From assembly GCF_031729055.1 (NCBI RefSeq), contig NZ_JAVMIP010000012.1, forward strand, positions 1 through 64,000: DNA of 64,000 nt. Reading direction: 5' to 3'. A program made the translations under genes and the position numbers. This DNA is from Pseudocalidococcus azoricus BACA0444. Its GTDB lineage: Bacteria; Cyanobacteriota; Cyanobacteriia; Thermosynechococcales; Thermosynechococcaceae. Under the pieces are notes generated by a model. It was not told where the DNA came from and did no database searches. It saw only the letters and a list, made by a program, of their open reading frames with translations. The number at the start of each line of letters is the position of its first letter. Position 1 is the first letter of the stretch. Shown one piece after another: positions 56,450-64,000 of this stretch.

Positions 56450-59122
56450 ATGTCTCCAACCCTCACTTCTGTGTCCCTCACCGCCAACGTGCTTAAAACT
56501 GAACTGGATAATGGCCTGGTGGTGCTGCTTAAGGAAATTCGGACAGCCCCAGTGGTGAGTTTGCAGGTGTGGTATCGGGTTGGTTCCGCTCAAGAAGCCC
56601 CAGGCCAGAATGGGATTGCCCACCAACTCGAACATTTAATGTTTAAGGGAACCCAAAGCCGGCCAATTCAGTTTGGGCAGTTATTTAGTGCGATTGGCAG
56701 CCAGACGAATGCCTTTACCAGCTATGACATGACGGCCTATTTCCATACCGTGCGGGCGAGTCAGTTGGAGCCGTTGTTGATCCTCGAAGCCGACCGGATG
56801 GTAAACACAGATATTTCCCCCAATCAACTCAGCAGCGAAAAACGGGTCGTGATTTCGGAACTCCAAGGCTATGAGAACAGCCCGGAATATCGCCTCAGTC
56901 GCACCTTAATGAATACGCTCTATCCCAATCATGCCTATGGCTTACCTGTGGGGGGAACCGTTGCTGATGTGGAGAGTTTTAGTTTAGAGGCTGTGCAGAG
57001 TTATTACCGCCAGTTTTATCGCCCCGACAACGCTGTGATTGTGATTACCGGAGATATTGAAGCGGAACCGACTTTGCAACTGGTAGAGGATATTTTTGGG
57101 GCAATTCCCAGGCCAGGTTTACCCTTAGCCAATTTCACCCCGACCCCGCCCACCCCAGGCCCCGTTCCCCAACAGCCAATCACTCTTTCAGAACCCGGCA
57201 GCGCGCCCCTGTTACAGATTTTGTATCCCCTCCCGGCCTGGACAGATCCCGATTTTGCCGCCATTGAAGTTTTGGATGCGATTTTGACCGCCGGCCGCAG
57301 TTCGAGGTTATATCAAGCCCTAGTCGAAACCGGATTAGCCAGTTCAGTCAGTGCCTATGCTGCCGGATTACAGGCCGGGGGCTGGTATGAAGTGGATGCG
57401 GTGGCCACCTTAGAAACCAGCCTCGAAGAAATTTTAGAGGTTCTCCAGGCCGAGATTAGCCAAATTCAAAGCGAACTCGTCTCAGCTGCCGAACTGGATC
57501 AAGCCAAAACCCAACTCCAAGCCCACTTTATTTTGCGAAACCGCGATATTGACAGCCAGGCCGGACAGTTAGCCTACGATCAAGTTGTCACCGGCGATTA
57601 TCACTTCAGCGAAACCCTTTTAACCCGCATTACCCAAGTCACCGCGGCCGATATTCAACGGGTGGCCCAAACCTATCTGGTGACTGAAAAAGCGATTCAA
57701 GGGCAATTTATCCCGAGCGAACTCACCGCCACCTCGCCCCAGGCCAGCGGAATGCAAACCAGTGAAGATTTTAGCCCCGGGATTCCCGTGGATCCGGCCG
57801 CTGTGGCCCAATTTTTGCCCCCTGTTACCCACGAACCGCCCCACTCCCACCAGGCCTTGCCGGAAAAATTCACCCTCAAAAATGGCTTACGGATTTTATT
57901 GTTACGGGATACCAGCACGCCCACGGTGACCTTAAGCGGCCATATTCAAGCCGGAACTGCCTATGATTTGCAAACGAAACCCGGTGTGGCCAATTTAACC
58001 GCGGAAAATGTCGGCAATGGCACCAAAACTAAGACTGCATTGGAACTGGCCCAAGGTTTAGAATCCCGCGGGGCTGGCCTGGAGTTGGCGGCATTTCGCG
58101 AAGGCGTGGATTTGGATGGCTATGTTTTGTCGCCGGATTTATCGTTACTGTTAGAAACCTTGGCCGATATTCTCCAAAATGCGACATTCCCCGAAGCTGA
58201 ATTGAACCGCAGTCGTCAACGGGCCTTAACGGATTTACAGATGGATTTAGATGATCCGAATCGGGTGGCAAGGCGCGTCTTTCAGCAAACCATTTATCCC
58301 AGCAATCATCCCCTGCATTCCTTTCCCACCCTTGAAACAACCCAGGCCATTACCCGTGATGATTTAATTCAGTTTTATCAGCAGCAATACACGCCAGAAA
58401 ACACGATTCTAACCCTAGTTGGAAATTTTGAAATTGAGACGGTTTTAGCTGAATTAGAAACCCTGTTCGGGGCCTGGTCAAACAATCTAAACTCTCTGAA
58501 GTTAAACATCCCAAACATTGAGTTACCTAAACAAAATTCCTTTACTAATCCTGTCTTACCCGGCAAAACCCAGGCCATTACCTATTTAGGACATCAGGGG
58601 ATTGAACGGCGAGATCCCCGGTTTTACGCGGCCCTCCTGCTCAATCACATCCTTGGGGGCGATACCTTAGCCAGCCGGTTGGGTGTAGAAATTCGGGATC
58701 GTCTCGGCTTAACCTATGGAATTTACAGTTACTTTGCTGCCGGACAACATCCTGGGCCGTTCGTGATCCAAATGCAAACCGCCGCTGAAGACACCCCCCC
58801 GGCCATCACGGCTACCCTATCTCTCCTCAAACAACTCAAAGAATCTGGGATCACTGAAGCCGAACTGGCCGCCGCCAAACGCACCCTGATGAATAGCCAT
58901 CCGGTGGATTTAGCCAACTTGGATCAACTGGCCCGCTCGATTTTGGCTCAGGAAATTATTGGCCTCCCCACAACTGAAATTCGCGACTTTCCCAACCATT
59001 TAGCCGCAGTCATGTTAGAAGATGTTGAAAACGTGATTCAAGAGTTGATCCACCCCGAAAATATGGTGATTGTCTCCGCGGGGCCTGGGGTAAACGCACC
59101 GGAACTTCTCACCGCGACTTAA
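56450..59122 (+). CDS. Double-domain M16 zinc peptidase
   Basis: An 890-residue protein of two fused M16 (insulysin/processing peptidase) modules. The first (about 10-430) carries the inverted zinc motif HQLEHLMF (about 63-70) and the downstream glutamate region SEKRVVISELQGYE, so it should be catalytic. The second (about 475-885) lacks HxxEH but keeps the R-Y type element DRLGLTYGIYSYF near residue 755. This resembles alpha/beta MPP partners joined in one chain. No signal peptide is apparent. The stop codon overlaps the stop of the convergent HlyD gene. Confidence 0.92.
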   Translation: MSPTLTSVSLTANVLKTELDNGLVVLLKEIRTAPVVSLQVWYRVGSAQEAPGQNGIAHQLEHLMFKGTQSRPIQFGQLFSAIGSQTNAFTSYDMTAYFHTVRASQLEPLLILEADRMVNTDISPNQLSSEKRVVISELQGYENSPEYRLSRTLMNTLYPNHAYGLPVGGTVADVESFSLEAVQSYYRQFYRPDNAVIVITGDIEAEPTLQLVEDIFGAIPRPGLPLANFTPTPPTPGPVPQQPITLSEPGSAPLLQILYPLPAWTDPDFAAIEVLDAILTAGRSSRLYQALVETGLASSVSAYAAGLQAGGWYEVDAVATLETSLEEILEVLQAEISQIQSELVSAAELDQAKTQLQAHFILRNRDIDSQAGQLAYDQVVTGDYHFSETLLTRITQVTAADIQRVAQTYLVTEKAIQGQFIPSELTATSPQASGMQTSEDFSPGIPVDPAAVAQFLPPVTHEPPHSHQALPEKFTLKNGLRILLLRDTSTPTVTLSGHIQAGTAYDLQTKPGVANLTAENVGNGTKTKTALELAQGLESRGAGLELAAFREGVDLDGYVLSPDLSLLLETLADILQNATFPEAELNRSRQRALTDLQMDLDDPNRVARRVFQQTIYPSNHPLHSFPTLETTQAITRDDLIQFYQQQYTPENTILTLVGNFEIETVLAELETLFGAWSNNLNSLKLNIPNIELPKQNSFTNPVLPGKTQAITYLGHQGIERRDPRFYAALLLNHILGGDTLASRLGVEIRDRLGLTYGIYSYFAAGQHPGPFVIQMQTAAEDTPPAITATLSLLKQLKESGITEAELAAAKRTLMNSHPVDLANLDQLARSILAQEIIGLPTTEIRDFPNHLAAVMLEDVENVIQELIHPENMVIVSAGPGVNAPELLTAT

Positions 59123-60363
59123 CGTTCTGATAACACACTCACCCGCACTGTATCTCCAGACTTTAAGGGGCGGCCACTGCGAACCACATAGCGTTCCCCC
59201 GGATTCAGACCCGTAACAATTTCCACCTGCCCATTGCGGCGATTGCCCAACTCCACAGCCCGCACCTCAACCTGATTATTTGTGACCACATACACTTGGC
59301 CCTCCTTAGCCGAGACATTACCCTCCTGCTCCCCAGCTAATGCACTTTGAGGTACCACAATCCGGGCCTGAGTTTCCCCTTGAAATGTCACACGGGCTAA
59401 CTGACCAGAACCAAACCGTTGTTGGGGATTATTGATCAGAATTTCAACTGGAACCAATCGGGCAGTTGCTTCGGCGGCTGGGGAAATCCGGCTGACTCGA
59501 CCGGAGAGGGTTTCATTGGGGGCAGCATCAAGGGTAATCTCGGCCGATTGGCCAACTCCCAGATCCGCCGCTTCCCGTTCCGATAGCTCCACCACGACTC
59601 GGAGTTGGTTTAAGTTCCCAATCCGTAGCAATTCATTCCCCGGTTGAACCAGGTTGCCCGTTTCCGTTAAGCGTTCCAAAACAACCCCATTGAGGGGCGA
59701 GCGAATCAGGGCATATTGGAGACGGGCCTGGGTTTGTTTGACAATGGCGGCTTGGGCTTGAACTCGGCCTTGGGCAATGGCAACCCCTTCTTGGGCCGTT
59801 TGGACTTGGGCCTGGGTGGAGGCGAGGACTTGGCGTTGGGTCTGGGCGGTGGTTTCGGCCTGTTCGGCGGTCTGGGCGGCAATGGCTCCACTGGCTAACA
59901 ACTGTTTTAAGCGGGCGGCATCGGACTGGGATTGCTGTAGATTAAGGCGGGCTTGTTCAACGGCAATGCGGGCATTATTCACCTGGGCCTGGGCCTGGAC
60001 GACCTCACTGCGGCGGGCGGCTAATTCCGATTCGGCTTCAATGACGGCAGCGCGCAAAAGGGCAGCATCAAGACGAGCTAAGACCTGGCCCTGGGCCACC
60101 CGATCCCCCACATCTACCCCTAAACTGAGCACCTGTCCCTCCACCTGGGCGCGCAAGACCACATCCTGATTCGGACGCGTCGTTCCCGTAAATGTCACCC
60201 TGCTGCCTAGGGTTCCAGGTTTAGCCACCGCCAAATCTACAGGGATTTCCGCAGAGACCGGCCTGGCCGTTGCATTAGGAGAGAGTGAAGTCTGACATCC
60301 CGCGCTCCCCCAGGCCAGGGCTACTATTAATATCCCTTGTGCAAAAACGTTCATCCGGTTCAT
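59119..60363 (-). CDS. HlyD/RND-type periplasmic adaptor lipoprotein
   Basis: A 414-residue membrane fusion protein. The signal peptide ends in a lipobox (GSAGC, Cys about 25). The barrel-sandwich hybrid begins at about residue 62 (VVLRAQVEGQVLSLGVDVGDRVAQGQVLARLD, given here as AQVEGQVLSLGVDVGDRV). A long alpha-hairpin, rich in Ala/Gln (about 100-215), and a beta-barrel follow. It would bridge an RND or MacB-type pump to the outer membrane. No pump gene is adjacent. I chose the ATG at 60363; a GTG at 60381 is also open. Confidence 0.88.
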   Translation of the reverse strand: MNRMNVFAQGILIVALAWGSAGCQTSLSPNATARPVSAEIPVDLAVAKPGTLGSRVTFTGTTRPNQDVVLRAQVEGQVLSLGVDVGDRVAQGQVLARLDAALLRAAVIEAESELAARRSEVVQAQAQVNNARIAVEQARLNLQQSQSDAARLKQLLASGAIAAQTAEQAETTAQTQRQVLASTQAQVQTAQEGVAIAQGRVQAQAAIVKQTQARLQYALIRSPLNGVVLERLTETGNLVQPGNELLRIGNLNQLRVVVELSEREAADLGVGQSAEITLDAAPNETLSGRVSRISPAAEATARLVPVEILINNPQQRFGSGQLARVTFQGETQARIVVPQSALAGEQEGNVSAKEGQVYVVTNNQVEVRAVELGNRRNGQVEIVTGLNPGERYVVRSGRPLKSGDTVRVSVLSER

Positions 60364-60656
60364 GGCCAAAATTCTCCCCACGGCGACATCCCATCATTAA
60401 TTAATGCTTTGGGCCTCTTGTCATTGTCAGCCAGCTTGTGATCCATCCCAATGCTAACCATTGCCTTTTTTAATTGCGAACATTGCCTTTGATAAGACGG
60501 CTCAAACAGAGACTGGCCCAGGCCTGGGGAGGTAGATTGGCCTGGGGGAAGACTGCCAAGATTGGGAATTTTCCTGACAAAAGTTGAATGTTAAACTAGA
60601 AGGTGACAGATGCAAAGCGATCAAGACAAACCGATTCATTTACCCTCGAGGTATCT

Positions 60657-60899
60657 ATGGCTACAACGTTAGAACTCACCCACGCAAACATTGAAAAAGT
60701 CTTGGATGAACTCCGCCCTTATCTCATGGCTGATGGCGGGAATGTCGAGGTGGTTGAAGTGGAAGGGCCCATTGTCCGGCTGCGGTTGCAAGGGGCCTGT
60801 GGCTCTTGTCCGAGTTCAACCATGACGTTACGAATGGGGATTGAGCGGAAATTAAAAGAGTCCATCCCCGAAATTGCTGAGGTTGAACAGGTTTTCTAA
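60657..60899 (+). CDS. NifU-like C-terminal domain (Nfu) iron-sulfur carrier
   Basis: An 80-residue Nfu protein that carries and delivers iron-sulfur clusters, central in cyanobacterial photosystem I assembly. [18 protein letters not shown] (about 46-63) holds the CxxC ligands. It is the minimal single-domain form. I chose the ATG at 60657, with GAGG 7 bases upstream. The frame opens earlier at 60603 without support. Confidence 0.93.
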   Translation: MATTLELTHANIEKVLDELRPYLMADGGNVEVVEVEGPIVRLRLQGACGSCPSSTMTLRMGIERKLKESIPEIAEVEQVF

Positions 60900-61201
60900 G
60901 GAGATTCATCGGATATTTCAAAAACACCTATTGCCTTAGACTGGCTGGCGCGGGCTGGGGTTCAATACCGTTAGCAGCTTTTTTAATCTTTTTCAGAAAC
61001 TGGCTATAGACCTAGACCCATCTGGGAAATACTACAGCCGCGCGTCCAGAAACCTATTGATCCCTTGTCCTTGCAGCTTTTACTGGGACAGGGATTTTTT
61101 GATGGATGGTCACTATCAGGCCAACGTGCCTAGGATCACAGGCCGGGCATAGATTGATCACTGTTCCTTGCGGGTGGGCCTGGGAGAATCAATCCTATGT
61201 G
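60900..61201. other. Spacer between the Nfu and response-regulator genes
   Basis: About 300 bases with no gene supported. A GC-rich stretch near 61026-61100 could pair with itself (CCTTGTCCTTGCAGC and the following GGGACAGGG), perhaps as a terminator-like stem before TTTTTTG at 61094. This is weakly supported. Confidence 0.4.
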
Positions 61202-62074
61202 ATGGATTACCCACCGATGTGTCCTGCTTCCTTAATGGCTAAACCGATTCCCCAAAACCAAGTTGCGGCTCCCTTGATTGCTTGTATTGACGATAGTAGG
61301 ACGGTGCAGCGGCAGATTTCTCTCACCCTCACGGCCGCCGGGTATAAAGTTTTGCCAATTACGAGTCCCACCCAGGCCAAGTCCCAACTCCTGGCCACTC
61401 CCCCGGCACTGATTTTGTTGGATATCGTCATGCCTGAGGTAGATGGGTATGAGCTTTGTCGGCAAATTCACCGGACTCCCGGCCTGGCTGAGATCCCCAT
61501 TTTGATGCTGACGGCTGCGGATCACCCCATTTTTCGGATTCGGGCCCGAGGTGTTGGGGCTGAGGATTTTTTATCTAAACCCATTGCCCCCGATATTTTG
61601 CTGGCACACCTGGCAAAACTACTGCATCTCGGTCAATTTCCAACTAGGAGACCTCCCATGAGACAGGATTTTGCGATACCCTCCCCCACTCCGACTCTTG
61701 ACCCAAAGCCCTATTGGGACTTGGCCAGCCAACGCCTGGGCCTGAGTAACCGCCAACGCCAAACCTTAATTACAACAGGTCAAAAATTAGAGCGGGCCCT
61801 GATGAATCAACCCCAACGGGCCGATCTCTGGGAAAAGCTGGGGATGGTGTCCTACTTGCTGAATCATCTCACCCTGGCTGTTTTGGCTCTGAATAATGCC
61901 CTTAAGCTCATGCCAGAACACCATTACCACCATCGCAATTTGGGCTGGTTGGCGGAAGAGTTGCAAGAGATTGAATCAGCCATTCAGCATTACCAGGCCT
62001 GGTTAGGGGTTGTGCCTGATGATGTTTATGTCCAAGGTCGTCTAAACTTACTTCAGAGACAACCCCAAGCCTAG
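61202..62074 (+). CDS. Response regulator with C-terminal TPR region
   Basis: A 290-residue regulator of the PatA/PilH-like cyanobacterial type. The receiver domain (about 25-145) starts IACIDDSRTVQRQ, with acidic Asp pair DD, phospho-Asp in LILLDIVMPEVDGYEL and Lys in FLSKPI. After a proline-rich linker, the C-terminal 100 residues form two or three TPR-like helix pairs (LTLAVLALNNALKLMPEH, IESAIQHYQAWLGVVPDD). There is no DNA-binding domain. The start is uncertain; the ATG at 61202 has GGAGA about 14 bases upstream, and 61235 is also in frame. Confidence 0.82.
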   Translation: MDYPPMCPASLMAKPIPQNQVAAPLIACIDDSRTVQRQISLTLTAAGYKVLPITSPTQAKSQLLATPPALILLDIVMPEVDGYELCRQIHRTPGLAEIPILMLTAADHPIFRIRARGVGAEDFLSKPIAPDILLAHLAKLLHLGQFPTRRPPMRQDFAIPSPTPTLDPKPYWDLASQRLGLSNRQRQTLITTGQKLERALMNQPQRADLWEKLGMVSYLLNHLTLAVLALNNALKLMPEHHYHHRNLGWLAEELQEIESAIQHYQAWLGVVPDDVYVQGRLNLLQRQPQA

Positions 62075-62205
62075 TGATCCCAGAAAACCCCAGGCAACTC
62101 CCTGTCCTAAGCGGGGTAAAATACAGGGCAAGTCAAGGTCGAGATTCATGCCGAGACTAAAGACCAATTAGATTTTTACAAGAAATAATTCTTTGCATTA
62201 AAGCT

Positions 62206-62973
62206 ATGGATCGGATTTGGGTTCTTGGGCGTAATGTTTTCCAGGCCACCTTTCGGGAACGGGTGCTCTACATCACGGCGGTGTTTGCGATTTTTCTGAC
62301 CTTGGCTGTGGTCTTACTCAGTGAAGTCTCCGCAGGGACAGAAAATAAAATTACTCTGGATGTGGGCATGGGGGCGATTAGTCTCTTTGGCCTGGTAGTG
62401 ACCGCTTTTGTCGGGAGTGGTTTGATCAATCGGGAAATCGAGCAGCGCACCGCCCTGGTAATGATCGCTAAACCCATTAGTCGGGCTGAATTTATTATTG
62501 GGAAACATCTGGGCCTGGCCGCAGTTTTGGCGGTGTTAGTGGCCTTGATGACGGTCATTTTCTTTATTGTGATGAGCTTCAAGGGGTTTACCTATCCAGC
62601 CGGAGCAATTACAATTGCCTCGATTTATCTCATTTTAGAGTTGGCGTTATTGGCTGCCGCGGCAATTTTATTTGGGGTCTTAACCAGTTCCTTGATTGGG
62701 ACATTATTGACCTTAGCTCTTTATTTTATGGGGCATTTCAGCAAAAACCTGATTACACTCCAACAACGGATGGAAGATGGGTTTGTCAAATCCCTAATTA
62801 ATACCATTTATTTAATTGTGCCTGATTTATCCCGCCTGGATCTCAAAAATGATGCGGTCTATGGAATTTTGCCGAGTTCTCAACAGTTAATCATCAATGG
62901 GGTCTATGGCCTGGTCTATACGGCGTTGTTACTTTCCCTGGCAACTTGGATATTTTCGCGACGGGATTTCTAA
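62206..62973 (+). CDS. ABC-2 type transporter permease
   Basis: A 255-residue membrane protein with six hydrophobic helices (about 20-40, 55-75, 100-122, 130-155, 160-180, 225-248). The ABC-2 element INREIEQRTALVMIAKPISRAEF lies between helices 2 and 3 (given here as REIEQRTALVMIAKPISR). It resembles NosY-like permeases. No ATPase gene adjoins it, so its partner must lie elsewhere. Substrate unknown. Confidence 0.85.
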   Translation: MDRIWVLGRNVFQATFRERVLYITAVFAIFLTLAVVLLSEVSAGTENKITLDVGMGAISLFGLVVTAFVGSGLINREIEQRTALVMIAKPISRAEFIIGKHLGLAAVLAVLVALMTVIFFIVMSFKGFTYPAGAITIASIYLILELALLAAAAILFGVLTSSLIGTLLTLALYFMGHFSKNLITLQQRMEDGFVKSLINTIYLIVPDLSRLDLKNDAVYGILPSSQQLIINGVYGLVYTALLLSLATWIFSRRDF

Positions 62974-63005
62974 ACAAGAGTTGACCAAATCTGATCCAGG
63001 CGTGC

Positions 63006-63443
63006 TTAAGGAAGATACTCAGCAGAATTTATGGCTGTTTCTTCAATTCGTAGGCGTTCAACCTGAATCTGGGGATCGGCGTTCAAGTCAGTTAAGATTT
63101 GCTGGGCCTGATGATATAGAAATTCTGCTAAACATTCAGTTGTTGGATCAGTAGTTAAGGTAAACAGGCGTAAATCTGGATCATGGGCCTGGAGTAGTTT
63201 GACAACGGGATCGCCTTGATACAAGAGCAGGGCATGATCTAAGTTTTGATCTAACCAGGCCCGCCAAACCAGCTTTAATTCGCCAAACTCAATCACCATG
63301 GCCTGGGGATTTAACTGGGGGGCGCGCAACGTCAAAATAACCTGCCAACTATGACCATGAATACTCCGACACTTGGGGGAATTCTCGGCCTGGTAAAAGC
63401 GGTGGGCCATTTCTAAGTTGTGGCGAATTTCCAGACGAAACAT
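63006..63443 (-). CDS. queD: 6-carboxytetrahydropterin synthase (QueD/PTPS family)
   Basis: QueD/PTPS makes 6-carboxytetrahydropterin for queuosine or a tetrahydropterin. The 145-residue protein has the zinc histidines in MAHRFY (His14) and SIHGHSWQV (about 28-31), the catalytic Cys in SPKCRSIHGH, VIEFGELK, LDHALL and PTTECLAEF with the conserved Glu. I favour QueD because of the Cys-x3-His motif, but cyanobacterial pterin synthases look similar. Confidence 0.88.
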   Translation of the reverse strand: MFRLEIRHNLEMAHRFYQAENSPKCRSIHGHSWQVILTLRAPQLNPQAMVIEFGELKLVWRAWLDQNLDHALLLYQGDPVVKLLQAHDPDLRLFTLTTDPTTECLAEFLYHQAQQILTDLNADPQIQVERLRIEETAINSAEYLP

Positions 63444-63578
63444 TCATCAATACAGTCACGCCCCTTCTAGTCTAATCTATGGCTGGGGAACCCTTTCGGG
63501 CCTGGGATATGGACAGATTCGGGTTTGTGATCGGCTTAACAATGGGAATCGGCCATCGGGGCTTAGGATGTATATACC

Positions 63579-63609
63579 TTGACAGCCTAGATGTTTTCTC
63601 GGATATATT
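63579..63609 (+). promoter_or_regulatory. Sigma70-type promoter upstream of the helicase gene
   Basis: TTGACA at 63579-63584 and TATATT at 63604-63609 are separated by 19 bases; GATATA at 63602 gives a 17-base spacer. The ATG of the helicase lies at 63664, leaving a short leader. Confidence 0.6.
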
Positions 63610-63663
63610 CTACGAGAACATTGATTCTGAGCTTTTCCTTCTCGTCCTTCCACCCCAACCCCT

Positions 63664-64000
63664 ATGGAACTCAATCCCGAACAGGCCGCCATTGCTGAAC
63701 ATCTCCACGGGGCAATTTTAGTTTTGGCTCCGGCCGGCACAGGGAAAACCAGGGTCTTAACTGCTCGCTTAATCCAGGCCATGAAGGCAGGGTTCCAAGC
63801 TCAGGATATTTTGTGTTTGACGTTTACGAACCGGGCTGCTCAGGAAATGAAGACTCGCGTCCGCCAAGAAATTCCCAACCAGGCCGAGCAACTAACGATT
63901 AAAACCTTTCATGGTCTCTGTGCTTGGATGTTACGGCAAGAAGCCACTGCGATGGGTTTACCGGCCGATTTTACGATTTTTGATGATCGCGACTGTCAAG
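63664..64000 (+). CDS. UvrD/PcrA/Rep-family DNA helicase, N-terminal part
   Basis: A superfamily I helicase running off the right edge. The first 112 residues include the Q-motif ELNPEQAAIAEH, Walker A APAGTGKTRVLTARL (about 23-37) and motif Ia LTFTNRAAQEMKTR. It is most like UvrD/PcrA, an ATP-driven 3'-5' helicase in repair and replication restart. The ATG at 63664 has a clear promoter upstream. The rest of the gene lies outside the window. Confidence 0.9.
   Translation, partial: MELNPEQAAIAEHLHGAILVLAPAGTGKTRVLTARLIQAMKAGFQAQDILCLTFTNRAAQEMKTRVRQEIPNQAEQLTIKTFHGLCAWMLRQEATAMGLPADFTIFDDRDCQ

Overview
The window is a piece of a cyanobacterial chromosome, most likely from a unicellular Synechococcus/Thermosynechococcus-type organism. 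I infer this from Ycf33 (DUF751), DUF3593, a fused RibBA, a cyanobacterial-type HemB and ThiC, a FutC-like ABC ATPase, and DUF29 and Uma2 family genes. The usual cyanobacterial palindrome HIP1 (GCGATCGC) was not noticed. In its place the decamer CCAGGCCTGG, with its half CAGGCC/GGCCTGG, recurs throughout genes and spacers. Genes are densely packed on both strands and most are housekeeping. I saw no rRNA, tRNA or CRISPR array.

Layout. 1-0.7 kb: a decayed IS630 transposase. 0.7-10 kb: murG, siroheme/cobalamin genes (sirohydrochlorin chelatase and cobA), a coiled-coil membrane protein, thiC under a TPP riboswitch, a Crp-family regulator, an LptF/G permease and a TldE/PmbA protein. 10.8-13.4 kb: a sulfur module of rhodanese, a small secreted protein and a YeeE/YedE transporter. 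13.5-20.6 kb: MgtC, a short CDF transporter, a VOC protein, beta-carbonic anhydrase, DUF202, then metY-metX. 20.7-22.2 kb: a MITE and a lone tnpB with a structured 3' end. 22.2-31.2 kb: cobM, ccdA, argC, ribBA, a MacB-type permease, ycf33, yvcK and hemB. 31.3-38.5 kb: a glycosyltransferase, a Fur-box-associated iron ABC ATPase, an HMA-like protein, an exonuclease, a peptide-type ABC permease and an FkbM methyltransferase. 38.5-43.2 kb: a wrecked Uma2 gene carrying half a MITE, then a hybrid histidine kinase and a diguanylate cyclase. 43.2-54 kb: rplY, purA, usp, pgk, a hydrolase, two FHA proteins (one a predicted pseudokinase), pgl, an RlpA-like protein and purM. 54-64 kb: a tyrosine recombinase, duplicated DUF29 genes, a double M16 peptidase, an HlyD-type lipoprotein, an Nfu protein, a response regulator, an ABC-2 permease, queD and the start of a UvrD-type helicase.

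How the genes connect. Three of the genes act on tetrapyrroles (cobA, the chelatase, cobM) and hemB feeds that pathway. MetX and MetY make O-acetylhomoserine and sulfhydrylate it, which fits the sulfur-uptake operon nearby. The kinase and diguanylate cyclase at 39.2-43.2 kb lie 69 bases apart and may form one signalling unit.

The strongest unexplained signals are non-coding. One is a family of about 105-bp miniature inverted-repeat elements, with five near-complete copies and one half copy. The other is the CCAGGCCTGG palindrome. I did not find a convincing new defence or biosynthetic system. The predicted pseudokinase, the HMA-like fusion and the two-frame coiled-coil gene are the most unusual proteins.
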